The notes under the pieces: generated by a model
Told to the model about the DNA's origin: nothing
The model's database searches: none
The model's input: only the letters and a program-made list of their open reading frames with translations
Source: Carettochelys insculpta
Taxonomy: Eukaryota; Chordata; Testudines; Carettochelyidae
Length of the DNA: 64,000 nucleotides
Direction of reading: 5' to 3'
NCBI RefSeq assembly: GCF_033958435.1
Contig: NC_134144.1
Location: 11,836,010 to 11,900,009, forward strand
Made by a program: the position numbers and the translations under genes
Shown here: one piece after another, positions 35,067-45,659 of the stretch
How the letters are laid out: every line of letters starts with the position of its first letter
Numbering within the stretch: the stretch's first letter is position 1

Positions 35067-35526
35067 GTAGAACTGGGTGAAATTTTTTGTTCACAATTTT
35101 TTTTCAGTGAAAAAGGGACTTCTTTCCACCAAAACTAAAAAATTTCGCAGGCTACCACTTTTCCCAATTTTTTGTTTGTCATAAAACCAAAATTATAATC
35201 TTCCCAATCTTTTTCTTTGATTCCTTTTGACACTGAATATAATGAATGAATGATGAAGAGGAAATGATCCCCTGGACACCTTTCCATGTTTTCTTTTGCC
35301 ACTCAAATTTTAATAAGCTGTTTCATTTCATTGCAAATACACATGGGAGGGAGGAGAGAAGTGTGCATTGGGGAGGGGGATAAAAATTCAAAAGACTTCC
35401 AAAAATATTACATGAAAAAATTCAAAATGACCAAAAATGTCCTTTTTCAAGCTCAGTGAAAAGGAAACCATTTGACATATTTGAAACATGGTTGTAATTT
35501 CTCACTGTATTTTTGACCAGCTCTAC
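35067..35526. mobile_element. T-rich MITE with GTAGARCTGG ends
   Basis: The left end GTAGAACTGGGTGAAATTTT and right end TTTTTGACCAGCTCTAC form an imperfect inverted repeat. The interior is rich in AAATTTT and TTTCACTG words, like 22833-23275. No coding content. Confidence 0.55.
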
Positions 35527-36667
35527 TCCTTCATCCATGTCCTTGCTTTTTACCTTCATGGAGATTGTCATGATTACCTGGCAAGATGCACTGTTGGGAT
35601 TTTCATTAAGTGTACCCCAACATATGAGCCCTCAATCCTTCCTCTCTCTAGGGCAAAGTGGGGGATGGGGGAAGCAGATTCTGCAATTCACTCCTTAGTT
35701 TGGCACCTGAGTACAGCCCCCAGGGGGCTATTCATGACTACTTCCACAGATGTGTCTCTGCTCAACTTCTCTCCAGGGGCTGTAACAATAGTTAATAGAG
35801 TAACCACCCAGTTTTTTCAAGCACCACTGTTTAACCTTAACAGCAGGAATATTGGAAGGCCAACCCGTTCACATGAGTTATGTTCCAGAGAAAGCTGCGA
35901 ATGGCGAAAAACATGAATACTGGGAGACGGGTAGGGTAGGGAGCTGTTTGTGACACAGAAACCACATATTCCCTGCAAAGAACATATTGTTGCCTGCTGT
36001 TTAACAATCAATAAGTAAGTTTAAAGGCAGTGAATTAACAGATAGACTGGAACACAAAGGTAATGCAATCACCTACAGCCTTACTCACCCAAATAATTAT
36101 TTGAATTTGCTGCTTGGGAATCTTATCCTGGGGATGGGATGATCCCCCCATATTAATGTTAGTCTGTGGGCCCCAGGACAGCCTGGGGGTTTACCTGGGG
36201 GGCTGGGCATTGGGTGGTAGCACAGGTCATCCTCATCGCTCCCTGAGTGGTCTGTGACTTTATTTGTAACCAATATTATGTGCAACTGTTTCCCTGTTCA
36301 GTTTTGTATTGCTGCCTACTTGAACTCAAAGGGCTAATGGAAACCATAGCTGGGGGCTGGTCTAGGAAAGGAAACGAGGATAAAGAGATAGAATAATCAC
36401 AGGTGCGCACCTTCAAAGCAGCTAAGAGAACCATGGGGTTATCACTGGCAGCTGTTACTTCCTGGGGCTAGCAACAGCCACAGGATTTGTTTTCTGAAGA
36501 TGCTAAAGTTCACAAAAGAGCATGGCTGGTTGACTGGCAGAAAGGAGAGGGGTCGGTAATTGGTTCAGCAAACTGGGAGGCTGCCACACAAACTCTTTCT
36601 AAGCAATGCCAAGGCCATGATCACACTATCCCCTGATAAGTCATGCAGTTGTTTTTTCCATATGTGC
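35527..36667. other. non-coding, unassigned
   Basis: A 142-codon plus-strand frame (35488-35916) starts inside the T-rich MITE and has no recognisable motif; I treat it as chance. Nothing else recognised. Confidence 0.35.
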
Positions 36668-36870
36668 CCTGAGCAACATAGTTAGGCCAGCATAAGAGGC
36701 AGTGTGCACCGCTCTTCTGCCGACACAGCTACCACCACTCACTGGGGCGGGGGTTAATTATATCCATGGGAGAGCTGTCTTCCAGCAGCCTAGAGGATCA
36801 ACATGAAAGACCTTACAGCAGCAGAGCTGCCACAGAACTGCTGTGCTGCTGTAGGAGCTCTAATGTAGCA
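36668..36870. mobile_element. possible old MITE
   Basis: CATAGTTAGGCCAGCATAAG near the left and GTAGCAGTAGTCTGGG at the right resemble worn ends of the GTCTACAC-type elements. Limits uncertain. Confidence 0.3.
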
Positions 36871-38515
36871 GTAGTCTGGGTATCAAGGCCAGGAGCAGCT
36901 AAAAACCCAACCTAAGGTCTAATTTTCATGTATAGTACAGACAGGGCTATCGGGGAGTGAGGGGAAGCAGGGCCTGGGACAACCCTCCTGTGCCTCGACC
37001 CTGTCCTGCCTATGCTGCACCCTCTCCGCCCCCAATGCACCCCTTCCCTGAAGCCCCACTCTGCCCCCCAAGAGACCTCACCCAGGAGATTACCAGGGGG
37101 CCTGGCACAGAATGGCAGCAGGGGTCGCCCCCACCCCAACACACTCAGAACAACAGGTGGAGCGATTCAGCTGCCTGCTTGGCTCTGTCACCTGTCTCCC
37201 AGCTGGCAGCTCTGCTTCACTGCAGCAGCAAGAAGCAGAGGGCCAGAGCTCCAGCCCGTGCTGTGAACAGAGCAGAGTGGGCTGGGGCCAGTGTGAAGAC
37301 CAGGTTACTCTGCTTCCAACTGCAGGCAGAGTGGCCCAGCTGGGAAATTGGCAAGGGAGCAGAACAGGCTGCAGAGTCACCTAGGCACAGCATCAGTGCA
37401 TAGTGGTGAGGGGCATTTCGGTGATGACTTCTCACATGTAGTCCAGGCCCTCTCTGCTCTTCGTAACCTAGGCAACCAGCTGACACCTTTCTTCCACGGG
37501 AGACAGGACAAAGGAGGGAGAAGGGCCTGGCTGGCTTGAATTGGAATTGAGCAGTTGTGTGGGGCAGTCTCATCTGGCTGGAGAGGGAGGAAGGAGGGCC
37601 AGGGCCCCAGCTTAGGGACCCTCTCTGGACCCCTCTCTGCAACATGGATTGTAGAGCCTCCTTCTGGTTTCTGAGTTGACAAGTCTGTTCTCCACTGTGT
37701 CCCTGTCGACTAATAACCCTCCTGTTCTACCAGCTGAATGAGAGACACCTCTGACTGCAGATGGGGGCAGGGCCTGGTGACCCCCTGACTCCATCTAGTG
37801 GCAGGGGGAATGATGGAGAGGAGCAACATGACAAGCAGCAGGCACCTGTGGAGTGGAGGAGAGGAGCAAGGAGGGACTCACTAGCTAGCCGTGGGCAGTG
37901 GGGGGCTTCGGGGACAGGGTGAAGAGGGAGGGGAAGAGGCAGGGGCCAGGCATCCTGCAGTGAGTGGCTGTGTCGCTCCCTGGCCTGTGATACCCACCAC
38001 CCATGAATAAAGCGGATATCTCCCAATTCATCACAGGGAGGAACTGTAAACACCTCTTTCCTCTGCTACCTCTTCTCTGTGCGAGAAAAGGGTGTTTCCT
38101 TACCGTGGTGTACATGAAGTTTCCCAAGCCATCTGAGAGCCATGTGGTGTAATAAAAAAAGCGGGGTTTATTAAGAGCAGAGAGATCTGGTACAAACCAA
38201 AGAAACAGTCTGGTCTAAAACCTTGCAGAGCTGCTCCAGTGAGGCTCATCTCTGTAACAGTGTGTGAAAAAGTGACATTTCTAGAGCTCAGTATTTCTTC
38301 CCCCGCTGAACTACTAAGGCAGCCCTACTTCTTATCTATTATCAGAAAGCATCTCAGAGGCAGCCTCTGGTCTCCGGAGCCTTTCTACTTCATGAAATTG
38401 CTGTTCTGTCTGGTAAGAGTCTCCATAGGTTACACAGGGCTCTCGCAGTCAGCACACCTCAAAGATCTGTAAGAGCTACGGCTTGTTATCTAACAACTTT
38501 CATCAGTAGATCCTC
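36871..38515. other. non-coding, GC-rich; nothing supported
   Basis: Four to five overlapping frames of 80-148 codons (36957-38053) occur on both strands in GC-rich DNA. They lack domains, signal sequences and consistent splice sites, so none is called. Confidence 0.4.
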
Positions 38516-38519
38516 AAGT

Positions 38520-38685
38520 GGCTTGCCAAGAGAGGCAGTATCATTATCCCCGTTGTACAGAGAAGACAGACCTGGGCCAGTCACCCAGCAGGCCAGTAGC
38601 AGAGCCAGCATTAGCACCCAAATCTTCTGAGTTCCAGTGTGGTGCCCTAACCACAGACATTCTCGTTGCCTATTTATTATTAATT
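38520..38685 (+). repeat. MIR-type SINE
   Basis: It carries the MIR-like order ATTATCCCCGTTGTACAGAG, GACCTGGGCCAGTCACCCAG, then AGAGCCAGCATTAGCACCCA and GTGGTGCCCTAACCACAGAC. Confidence 0.7.
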
Positions 38686-38690
38686 CATTA

Positions 38691-39013
38691 TACAGGTTGA
38701 ACCGCTCTAGTCCAGCACACTCTCCTCCAGCAACATCCATGGTCTGGCATGATTTTAGTTAGTCAGATGTCCACTTATCCTGCATGTCGCCAAGTTTCTT
38801 GTGGACCCATAAGTATGTTTACAGCCACAAGTCCTGGCTTCCAGTGTTCTGTGCTGTTATTTACTTCTAATTTACACCAAAATGTCTTCTAAGAGCCCAG
38901 TGGAAATGTTGGTAATGCTGCTAGGCAATAGTGACCTCCTGTTGTCTGGCAAATTCTCTCATCCAGTACTGGTCAAGTCCAGAGACTGCCAGACTAGAGA
39001 GGTTCAACCCGTA
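38691..39013. mobile_element. Tc/mariner-like MITE with TACAGGTTGAACC ends
   Basis: The left end TACAGGTTGAACCGCTCTAG and right end AGAGAGGTTCAACCCGTA form an inverted repeat flanked by TA. Same family as 7632, 52631 and 56896. Confidence 0.75.
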
Positions 39014-39282
39014 ATTTGTTACTTCTCATGGCCTGCTGTGCTTGTCTGAAGCTAGGTCAGCTTGGCTGGGGACTTTCAGCCCTTGTCTGCAAGCCTCATT
39101 CAGGGTCTGTTATTGTGGAGAAGCCATTTTGAGGTGCCAAGTACCTCCTTTCTAAGGTTTTCTGTTCCTGACAGCAAAAGACACCTTGCTTTCTGCCTCA
39201 TAGGAAAAGATAATATAATACTTTTATAATATTGAAGTATAATATGAAGTCATATGAAGTAAATATGAAGTATAATATAATA
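39014..39282. other. non-coding; ATGAAGTATAATAT-type short tandem near 39233-39285
   Basis: A short imperfect AT-rich tandem repeat built from ATATGAAGT and ATAATAC words precedes the truncated MITE copy F. Confidence 0.5.
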
Positions 39283-40658
39283 CTTCAAAGTAGCCGGCAC
39301 AACATCAAAATAGCACGCGTTGCATCTACACACACTAGCCGTGTCTACACGTGCACACTACTTCGAAGTAGCGGCACTAACTTCGAAATAGTGCCCGTCA
39401 CGGCTACACGTGTTGGGCGCTATTTCGATGTTAACATCGACGTTAAGCGGCGAGACGTCGAAGCCGCTAACCCCATGAGGGGATAGGAATAGTGCCCTAC
39501 TTCAACGTTCAACGTCAAAGTAGGGACCGTGTAGTCGTTGCGCGTCCCGCAACATTGAAATTGCGGGGTCCTCCATGGCGGCCATCAGCTGAGGGGTTGA
39601 GAGACGCTCTCTCTCAAGCCCCTGCGGGGCTCTATGGTCACCGTGTGCAGAAGCCCTTAGCCCAGGGCTTCTGGCTGCTGCTGCTGCAGCTGAGGATCCA
39701 TGCTGCAGGCACAGGGTCTGCAACCAGTTGTCGGCTCTGTGGATCTTGTGTTGTTTAGTGCAACTGTGTCTGGGAGGGGCCCTTTAACGGAGCGGCTTGC
39801 TGTTGAGTCCGCCCTGTGACCCTGTCTGCAGCTGTGCCTGGCACCCTTATTTCAATGTGTGCTACTGTGGTGTGTAGACGTTCCCTCGCAGCGCCTATTT
39901 CGATGTGGTGCTGCGCAACGTCAATGTTGAACGTCGATGTTGCCAGCCCTGGAGGACGTGTAGACATTATTCATTGAAATAACCTATTTCGATGTCACTA
40001 CATCGAAATAAGCTATTTCGATGTAGCAGTCACGTGTAGACGTAGCCACTGTGTGCTATTTCAACGTGGAAATCGATGTTAGGCGATGAGACGTCAAAAT
40101 TGCTATACCCATCCGAAGATGGGAATAGCGCCCTACTTCGACATTCAACATTGAAGTAGAGTGTGTGTAGATGATCCGCATCCCACTACTTCAAAATAGC
40201 GGGGTCCTCCATGGCGGCCATCAGCTGAGGGGTTGAGAGACGCTCTGTCCAGCCCCTGCAGGACTCTATGGTCACCACGTGCAGCAGCCCTTAGCCCAGG
40301 GCTTCTGCCTGCTGCGGCTGCAGCTGGGGGTCCATGCTGCGTGCACAGGGTCTGCAACTGGTTGTCGGCTCTGGATCTCGTGCTGTGCAGGGCAAGCGGG
40401 TCTGGGAGGGGCCCTTTAAGGGAGCGGCTTGGGGCTTTGCTGGCCCCTTATTTCGACGGGGAGCGCTTGTGTGTGTGGACGCTCCACATTTCCTTCCGGG
40501 GCGGCTCCTTTCGATGTTCTCCGTCACTACTTCGATGTGGAACGTCGAGAGCACCAGCCCTGGAGGACGTGTAGACGGTACACATTAAAGTAGCCTATTT
40601 TGATGTCCTTACTTCGAAATAGGCTACTTCAACATAGTGTGCTAGTGTAGACGTAGCC
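39283..40658. mobile_element. TTCGAA-type MITE, subfamily 2, copy F (split by copy E)
   Basis: The left part 39283-39336 begins inside the element (TACTTCAAAGTAGCCGGCAC), so one terminus is lost. The right part 40048-40658 continues it after the insertion of copy E and ends GCTAGTGTAGACGTAGCC. It shares the GTGGACGCTCCACATTTCC block with copy D. Confidence 0.75.
39337..40047. mobile_element. TTCGAA-rich Harbinger-like MITE, copy E, inserted in copy F
   Basis: 711 bp with ends AGCCGTGTCTACACGTGC and CACGTGTAGACGTAGCC. An exact 3-bp duplication ACT of the host element lies at 39334-39336 and 40048-40050. Subfamily 1, so this subfamily was active after subfamily 2 copy F had inserted. Confidence 0.85.
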
Positions 40659-41220
40659 ATAGAGACATTGTTTTTAATACAATGCCCTAATTCTAGAGTA
40701 ACTGAACAGTTTGTTTCCCAGTGGGCTGTTTAAGACACAGCATCACAGATTCTGAGAGCGATGGAGGCTTTGAGCTGCTCTCAGAGTGTGAAGTAATCTC
40801 CGACCTCTCTGGGGAAGTGATAACGGTCTGGTGCAAAGCCACAAAAGCACAATAGAGCCCCAGTAGGACTGAAAAGTTCATCTTCCTGTTTCAGGGTGAT
40901 GAAGAGCTCTTGAATACTCTGCTCTTTTATACCTCACCTTTGTGCTGTAAGACAGATGAATAACGGGATGGGATAAGGAGGGTGTATCTTGCGTTCTCAT
41001 GGAGAAACTGATCCTGCAGCCCTTACTTATGTGAGTAAGAGCTGCAGGCTTGGGCCTTTCATATAGAAAACATATACTTGTTCTTCTGTAAAGAATGTAT
41101 GTAATTTCTCCAGCTGTACATGAAAAGGAGGAGCCCTGCAGTGTGAAGCTGTAGTGAGAATCCAAAAAAATGAAAAAAAATAAAATTACACAGTGACTGA
41201 GGTTTTCAAACGCACTAGAA
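40659..41220. other. non-coding, nothing recognised
   Basis: Short minus-strand frames only (40693-40881, 40878-41165), with no motif. Confidence 0.4.
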
Positions 41221-42205
41221 GAGGGGTAGGCAACCCTGGCAGGGTGCCACTCTTGTCATGCAAGCTGTTTTTCAGTGGCATGTGGTAGGAGCTCAGCCCT
41301 GCTCCTCCTCCCCGCATTCAGCAGGGGAGCAGAGAGGGATGGGCGAGCCCTGCCCACAAGCCAGCCAGAGGAAGGGCACGCACCTGGGCTGTGCGCTTCT
41401 ACTTCTCCCCTCACTCCTGCCCTGCCTCCTCCCTGTGGAGCTGTCTGCCCATCCAACCCCTGCCTGCATTTCGCCCAGCCTGGGAAGGTGACCTGCAACC
41501 CAGGTGAGTCACCATGGCTATGTCTACACTAGCCCCATACTTCGAAATGACCATGCAAATGGCCATTTCAAAGTTTACTAATGAAGCGCTGAAATGTATA
41601 TTCAGCGCTTCATTAGCATGCGGACGGCCATGGTGCTTCGAAATTGATGCAGCTTGCCGCTGCGCGGCTCGTCCCAACAGGGCTCCTTTTCAAAAGGACC
41701 TCTCCTACTTTGAAGTCCCCTTATTCCCATCTGCTCATGGGAATAAGGGGACTTCGAAGTAGGCGAGGTCCTTTTGAAAAGGAGCCCCGTTGGGACGAGC
41801 CGCGCGGAGGCGAGCTGCATCAATTTCGAAGCGCCGCAGCTGCCCACATGCTAATGAAGCGCTGAATATGCATTTCAGCGCTTCATTAGTAAACTTTGAA
41901 ATGGCCATTTGCGTGGCCATTTCGAAGTTTGGTGCTAGTGTAGACATGGCCCATGTGGGGCCAGGAAGGGGGCTAGGCAAAGAGGCCTTAGCGAGGGGGG
42001 TGGGCTGGCCCAGCCCCAGCCCCACTCTGAAACCCCCCCAGGCCTGCCAGAGTCTGAGGGGACAGGTGAGCCTTGAGTCCACCCCCTCCTCCCACCTGGA
42101 CAGGTGAGGGTTGGGGCATCTCATATATCATCCGCACTCGGACTGTATAGAGAAGTCAAACGATCAAATTTTGGCACTCCACCTCAGAAAGGTTGCTGAC
42201 CCCTG
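41221..42205. mobile_element. hAT-like MITE carrying a fold-back insertion
   Basis: The left end GAGGGGTAGGCAACC and right end GGTTGCTGACCCCTG are near-complementary (family terminus CAGGGGTCAGCAACC). The flanks CACTAGAA and CACTAAAA match at 7 of 8 bases. The fold-back MITE at 41516-41951 sits inside it. The remainder is GC-rich filler with no gene. Confidence 0.75.
41516..41951. mobile_element. fold-back (palindromic) MITE, copy 3
   Basis: 436 bp, near-palindromic, ends GGCTATGTCTACACTAGCCC and complement, centre near 41733. An exact 3-bp direct repeat CAT lies at 41513-41515 and 41952-41954. It is nested in the hAT-like MITE, so it is the younger of the two. Confidence 0.85.
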
Positions 42206-43344
42206 CACTAAAACATACATTATATTCTCCCACCATTCTCCCCGTCGTCTGGGGACTCTGTGTGTGCGTGTGCATGTGCATACACGAAAGCACCCTGTAC
42301 AGTGCTGTTCAGAAATTTGAAGACCAATCTGAGAATTGGCAGCATCAGGCTAAACTAGCCCTAGCACATCAATAATATATGCAATAAAATGGTACTTGGC
42401 CATGCCACTGGAGTTGGCTGTGGAGGTAATTCATTTGTTTTCAGCAGCTGGTGTCACAGAAGAACCCGTGCTGCAGAAGGTGTTAATGGAATCCCTCTGC
42501 ACCTTTGCAACAATATCCTCGGCAAAGGAACATTCTACATTTTTCAACTGCAAGATTTTGTGGTTGTCGTCACACTGGATGTGCAGTCAATGGATACGGC
42601 CATGCCCAAGTTAATACCAAATATCTACAGCAAAAAATAACTAGAAAAAGCCCAAGAGCTAATGTCTCATTGTTGAGCCGATTGGTATCATGTGTGTTCA
42701 GTCTAAGGGAACCTCTTTGACTGTAAAACTGACATTTCAAGTGGCCGGAGGCTGCAGGTTCCAGAAAACTTCCTGTGCAACTGATGACCTACTTGCAAGC
42801 TCACACCTAGAACAGAAATATAAGAAACGTTTGTAAAGAACCCTGAATGGTGCCAGTTTCCAGCTCAGCTCTATTTCTAATTTATAGCTGGTTTCTATTT
42901 GAGGGCTGAATGCAGTGAAAGCTTTTGACATCCTCCCAGACCTGAGCCAGCGGCCAGAGTCTGTCCATTACGATAATTACCTGAAGTTTGAAAAGTAAGT
43001 GTTCTCAGAGCTGAACTAGAGTCATTTCCCCAGAGTCATTGTAGGAAATATGTGTTATTGCAAGAGTCTGAATCAAGTGAAATTTCCCACCATTTCCTCA
43101 TTCCTGCAGTTATTACATTGCACAGGTCTGAAGCACTAACACTTTGCGCTTTGGGGATTTTGCTTTTAGTTTGCTATTCCTGTCAGATGACACCAGGCAC
43201 CTACAAAAATTATAACAACTTACTCTTGTAATAACTCAGCTTTTTGGAAGTTAGTTGGAGGCAAGCCAAGCCTCTTCCCACCCCCACCCCTGAGCCTGTT
43301 GCTAAGGATGGAAGAATGATTCAGTAAAAAGACATAGTACAACC
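42206..43344. other. 3' flank / probable 3' UTR region of ICOS; exon-like segment at 42905-42994
   Basis: Immediately downstream of the ICOS stop on the minus strand. I cannot place the polyadenylation site. On the plus strand two oddities are noted but not called as genes. One is an 83-codon frame at 42389-42640 with an overlapping 72-codon frame. The other is an open stretch ending at 42996 that reads ILPDLSQRPESVHYDNYLKF and is followed by GTAAGT. I do not recognise either. Confidence 0.35.
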
Positions 43345-43434
43345 TTACAATGCTGGTTTTCTAGCTGCATTCACAGCTGCCATGGGCATATATTCGCTGT
43401 TGAACTCATGGGAGTTGGATTCACATTGCTTTTT
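43345..43434 (-). CDS. ICOS: ICOS coding exon 4 of the tail, with stop
   Basis: Acceptor TTTTTTTTGCAG precedes 43434 on the minus strand. In phase 0 the exon encodes residues 183-211: KKQCESNSHEFNSEYMPM, then AAVNAARKPAL, then TAA at 43347-43345. Tyr197 lies in YMPM, a YMxM site that, once phosphorylated, recruits the PI3K p85 SH2 domains in this family (YMFM in human ICOS, YMNM in CD28). The AAVNAARK segment matches the human AVNTAKK end. The membrane-proximal stretch differs from the human SSVHDPN segment linked to TBK1 binding. The stop overlaps a donor-like GTAAGG (TT|GTAAGG). In human a last exon adds a few residues, so the true C-terminus could be spliced to an exon I did not find. Confidence 0.85.
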   Translation of the reverse strand, partial: KKQCESNSHEFNSEYMPMAAVNAARKPAL

Positions 43435-44003
43435 CTGCAAAAAAAAAAAAATGCCCTGAATTTAAACCGCACTTACTCTTGCCTTTTTCCTTTTTTAATG
43501 GGGCAGGCAGGTAATCTCGCTCTGCTTTCAATAGGATAATAGAGCCAGCTGATGTTCACCTCCCAAGTTCACAAGTTGGAAGAGGAAAGCACACCACACT
43601 GTCTCCAACAAAACACCTTTTTCCTGTGGCCATTGTGTCCTTTTGTATTGAAGAGAGTTTGCTCCATAACGGAGCTGGAATTACTCTGCCAATGTTTGCC
43701 CCTCATGAAAAGCCAGGCAAGAAAATCCCACCTAGGTGAATTGCTTCCCAAGGTATTTTTGTGCACCTGTGCAGAATTCCCTCCCCTTCCTTAGGGCGCA
43801 GGTCATTAAATTAATCAACTAGTTTAACTGAGAAAACTCAAAACTGAGCTGCCATCACCAATGACTGAATTCCAGTGGTATATGAAAAGTTCAATTTCTG
43901 CATTGAAACCCTTAGCACCTGCTCTGTGTGTCTGTGTCACACATGAATGCAGGCCCTCCATGTATCAGCTTTGGACCTACAGCTGTTGATAGACATTGCT
44001 TAC
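43435..44003 (-). other. ICOS: ICOS intron between TM and tail exons
   Basis: 569 bp, donor GTAAGC (44003-43998) and acceptor TTTGCAG. It contains frames on both strands (43552-43794) with no motif. Confidence 0.7.
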
Positions 44004-44110
44004 CTTCATTTTTAAGCAACAGGCTATTGTGCAGCAGATACAGGAAACCATAGCAAATGCAGTGATCCCAATAAGTATCCATGGCATCCTTTCTGATACA
44101 AAGCAGGCTT
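44004..44110 (-). CDS. ICOS: ICOS transmembrane exon
   Basis: The acceptor is GTCCAAGACTCAG and the donor AAG|GTAAGC; 107 nt, entering in phase 1 and leaving in phase 0. It encodes residues 147-182. The stalk EACFVSERMP has one cysteine (Cys149), likely for the interchain disulfide. A hydrophobic segment follows at 157-179 (WILIGITAFAMVSCICCTIA), and then CCLKMK. The helix holds five cysteines, more than the human segment. A length of 107 nt and these phases fit the mammalian exon as I know it. Too short to stand out as an open frame, it is supported by sequence similarity and by the matching phases on both sides. Confidence 0.88.
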
Positions 44111-44451
44111 CTGAGTCTTGGACATATTAAAAAAAAAAAGAATCAAAGATTAGCAGTATAAATTATTTCCCTCCCTCGAATCTTTGTAGGTGACACCAGT
44201 GCTTGGACTGGTCTGCAAAAAGTGTGTGCAGATGGGTGGGAAGGGCTCACCAGGTTTGGTAAGATAGTGACCCAACTCATTTTTGATGGAATCCTTTTTT
44301 CAGGTTGGCAACTCCACATGTTTTAAGCAGTGGAGGGAAACGGCAGATGTTAGTGTTTGAGAGGCATCTAAATGAAATGACTGGTTGGCTTGGTGAATCA
44401 GCTCAAGGAAGACATGCCGAGCAGCAGGCAGATCGTAGCAATGGTCCCAAG

Positions 44452-44690
44452 GGCTACATCTACACTATAAGGATCTTTCGAAAGCAGTTCTTCCCGAAGA
44501 TCTTTTCCAAAAAGGCTTCTTTCCAAAGAGCACGTCCACACACAAAACAAGAGGATCAAAAAAAATCTATCTGCTCTTTCAATAGAGAGTGTCCATACAG
44601 CCCCCAGACTTTAAAAGAACGTGCCAGGATTCGAAAAATCCAGTGCCATGAGGACTGCTCTTTCAGAAGAAAGGGCCCCTAGGGTGTCTA
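44452..44690 (+). mobile_element. MITE with GGCTACATCTACAC end and CTTTCGAAAG words
   Basis: The left terminus GGCTACATCTACACTATAAG belongs to the GTCTACAC group. The interior holds TCTTTCGAAAGCAG, TCTTTCCAAAGAGC and CTGCTCTTTCAATAG. The right end is unclear. A further piece starting GGGTGTCTACACACG lies at about 44690-44850 and may be a second truncated copy. A partial inverted copy is at 28743-28885. Confidence 0.55.
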
Positions 44691-45254
44691 CACACGTTTT
44701 TTTCCAAAAGAATCTTTCGGAACAAGGAGCTCTTCCTCATCTGGGAGAGGAAGAGGGCTGCTGGAAAAAGTGCCACGTTCCTTCGATTTCAGATAGAAAA
44801 AGCTCATTTTGTGTATAGATGCTCCACAGGTTCTTTCCAAAAAGGCAGCCAAGGAATTTGTATGGAGAAGAATTGAAAGTGGCTTTGAGGCTAGTATGCT
44901 TAACAGAATGGAGGGGGTGAAGGACAATCTCTGAAAGGAGACCAGAGCTGCAGTATCGCTGGACCTTGAAGGCCCAAACCAGATTAAGTATGAATTTAAT
45001 AAGCCCCACAATGGGGAGATAGTAGTCTGAAGGAGTGGTGACAGAAAGGGAGTAATGTTTTGGATGGACTGGAGGGAGTCTTGGACATATTAAAAAAATA
45101 GAAGAAGACAAGATTAGAGACCCAAGGAAAGTGCAATGGTCAAAGTATGGAATGATCTGCCTGTGGTTGAGCAATCTGGATGCCCAGGCATGAAGGAAGG
45201 GGTAGCTATAGGAAATCTAATGCAGAAGGAGAAATGACAGGATTTGGATTGTGG

Positions 45255-45330
45255 ATTAATATATTTTTAAAATCAGAAGGAACCATTAGATTATTAGGTT
45301 GGACATAACACAGGCCATTTGCTCCAGAGT
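45255..45330 (+). mobile_element. CR1/L3-type LINE 3' fragment
   Basis: AATCAGAAGGAACCATTAGA and TTGGACATAACACAGGCCAT follow the conserved 3' wording of old CR1-clade LINEs. Confidence 0.5.
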
Positions 45331-45659
45331 CATGGACAGACTTGGCTGGGCAAGGTTGGAGGGAGAGGACCAGAAGGGGCAGTACCTCTAGCAGAAGGAG
45401 TGGGGCTGGGAGCTAACCTTCCCCAGCCAGCCCTTCAGCACCACCTGGGGCTCCAGCAGTGATTTTAAAGAGCCCTGGAATCCAATCGCTGCCGTTGCCT
45501 CTGGGAGCTTCATGCCCTTTTAAATTGCTGAGTCCCAGGGCACATTGTCTCACTCCCCATCAGTGGGCATGCATGGTTACCTTGCTATTCCCCCAGCAGA
45601 GGAAAGAGAAGAACTGAAAGGATGGTTTCATTATCCATCCTAACAGAGAACCCAGATAA

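Noticed and set aside
35488..35916. 142-codon plus-strand frame
   Set aside because: It starts inside a T-rich MITE; no recognisable protein features.
36957..38053. Cluster of 80-148 codon frames
   Set aside because: They shadow each other on both strands of GC-rich DNA and show no conserved motif.
42389..42640. 83-codon plus-strand frame as a gene downstream of ICOS
   Set aside because: Two overlapping frames of similar length, no recognised family, no clear splice sites. Left as unassigned.
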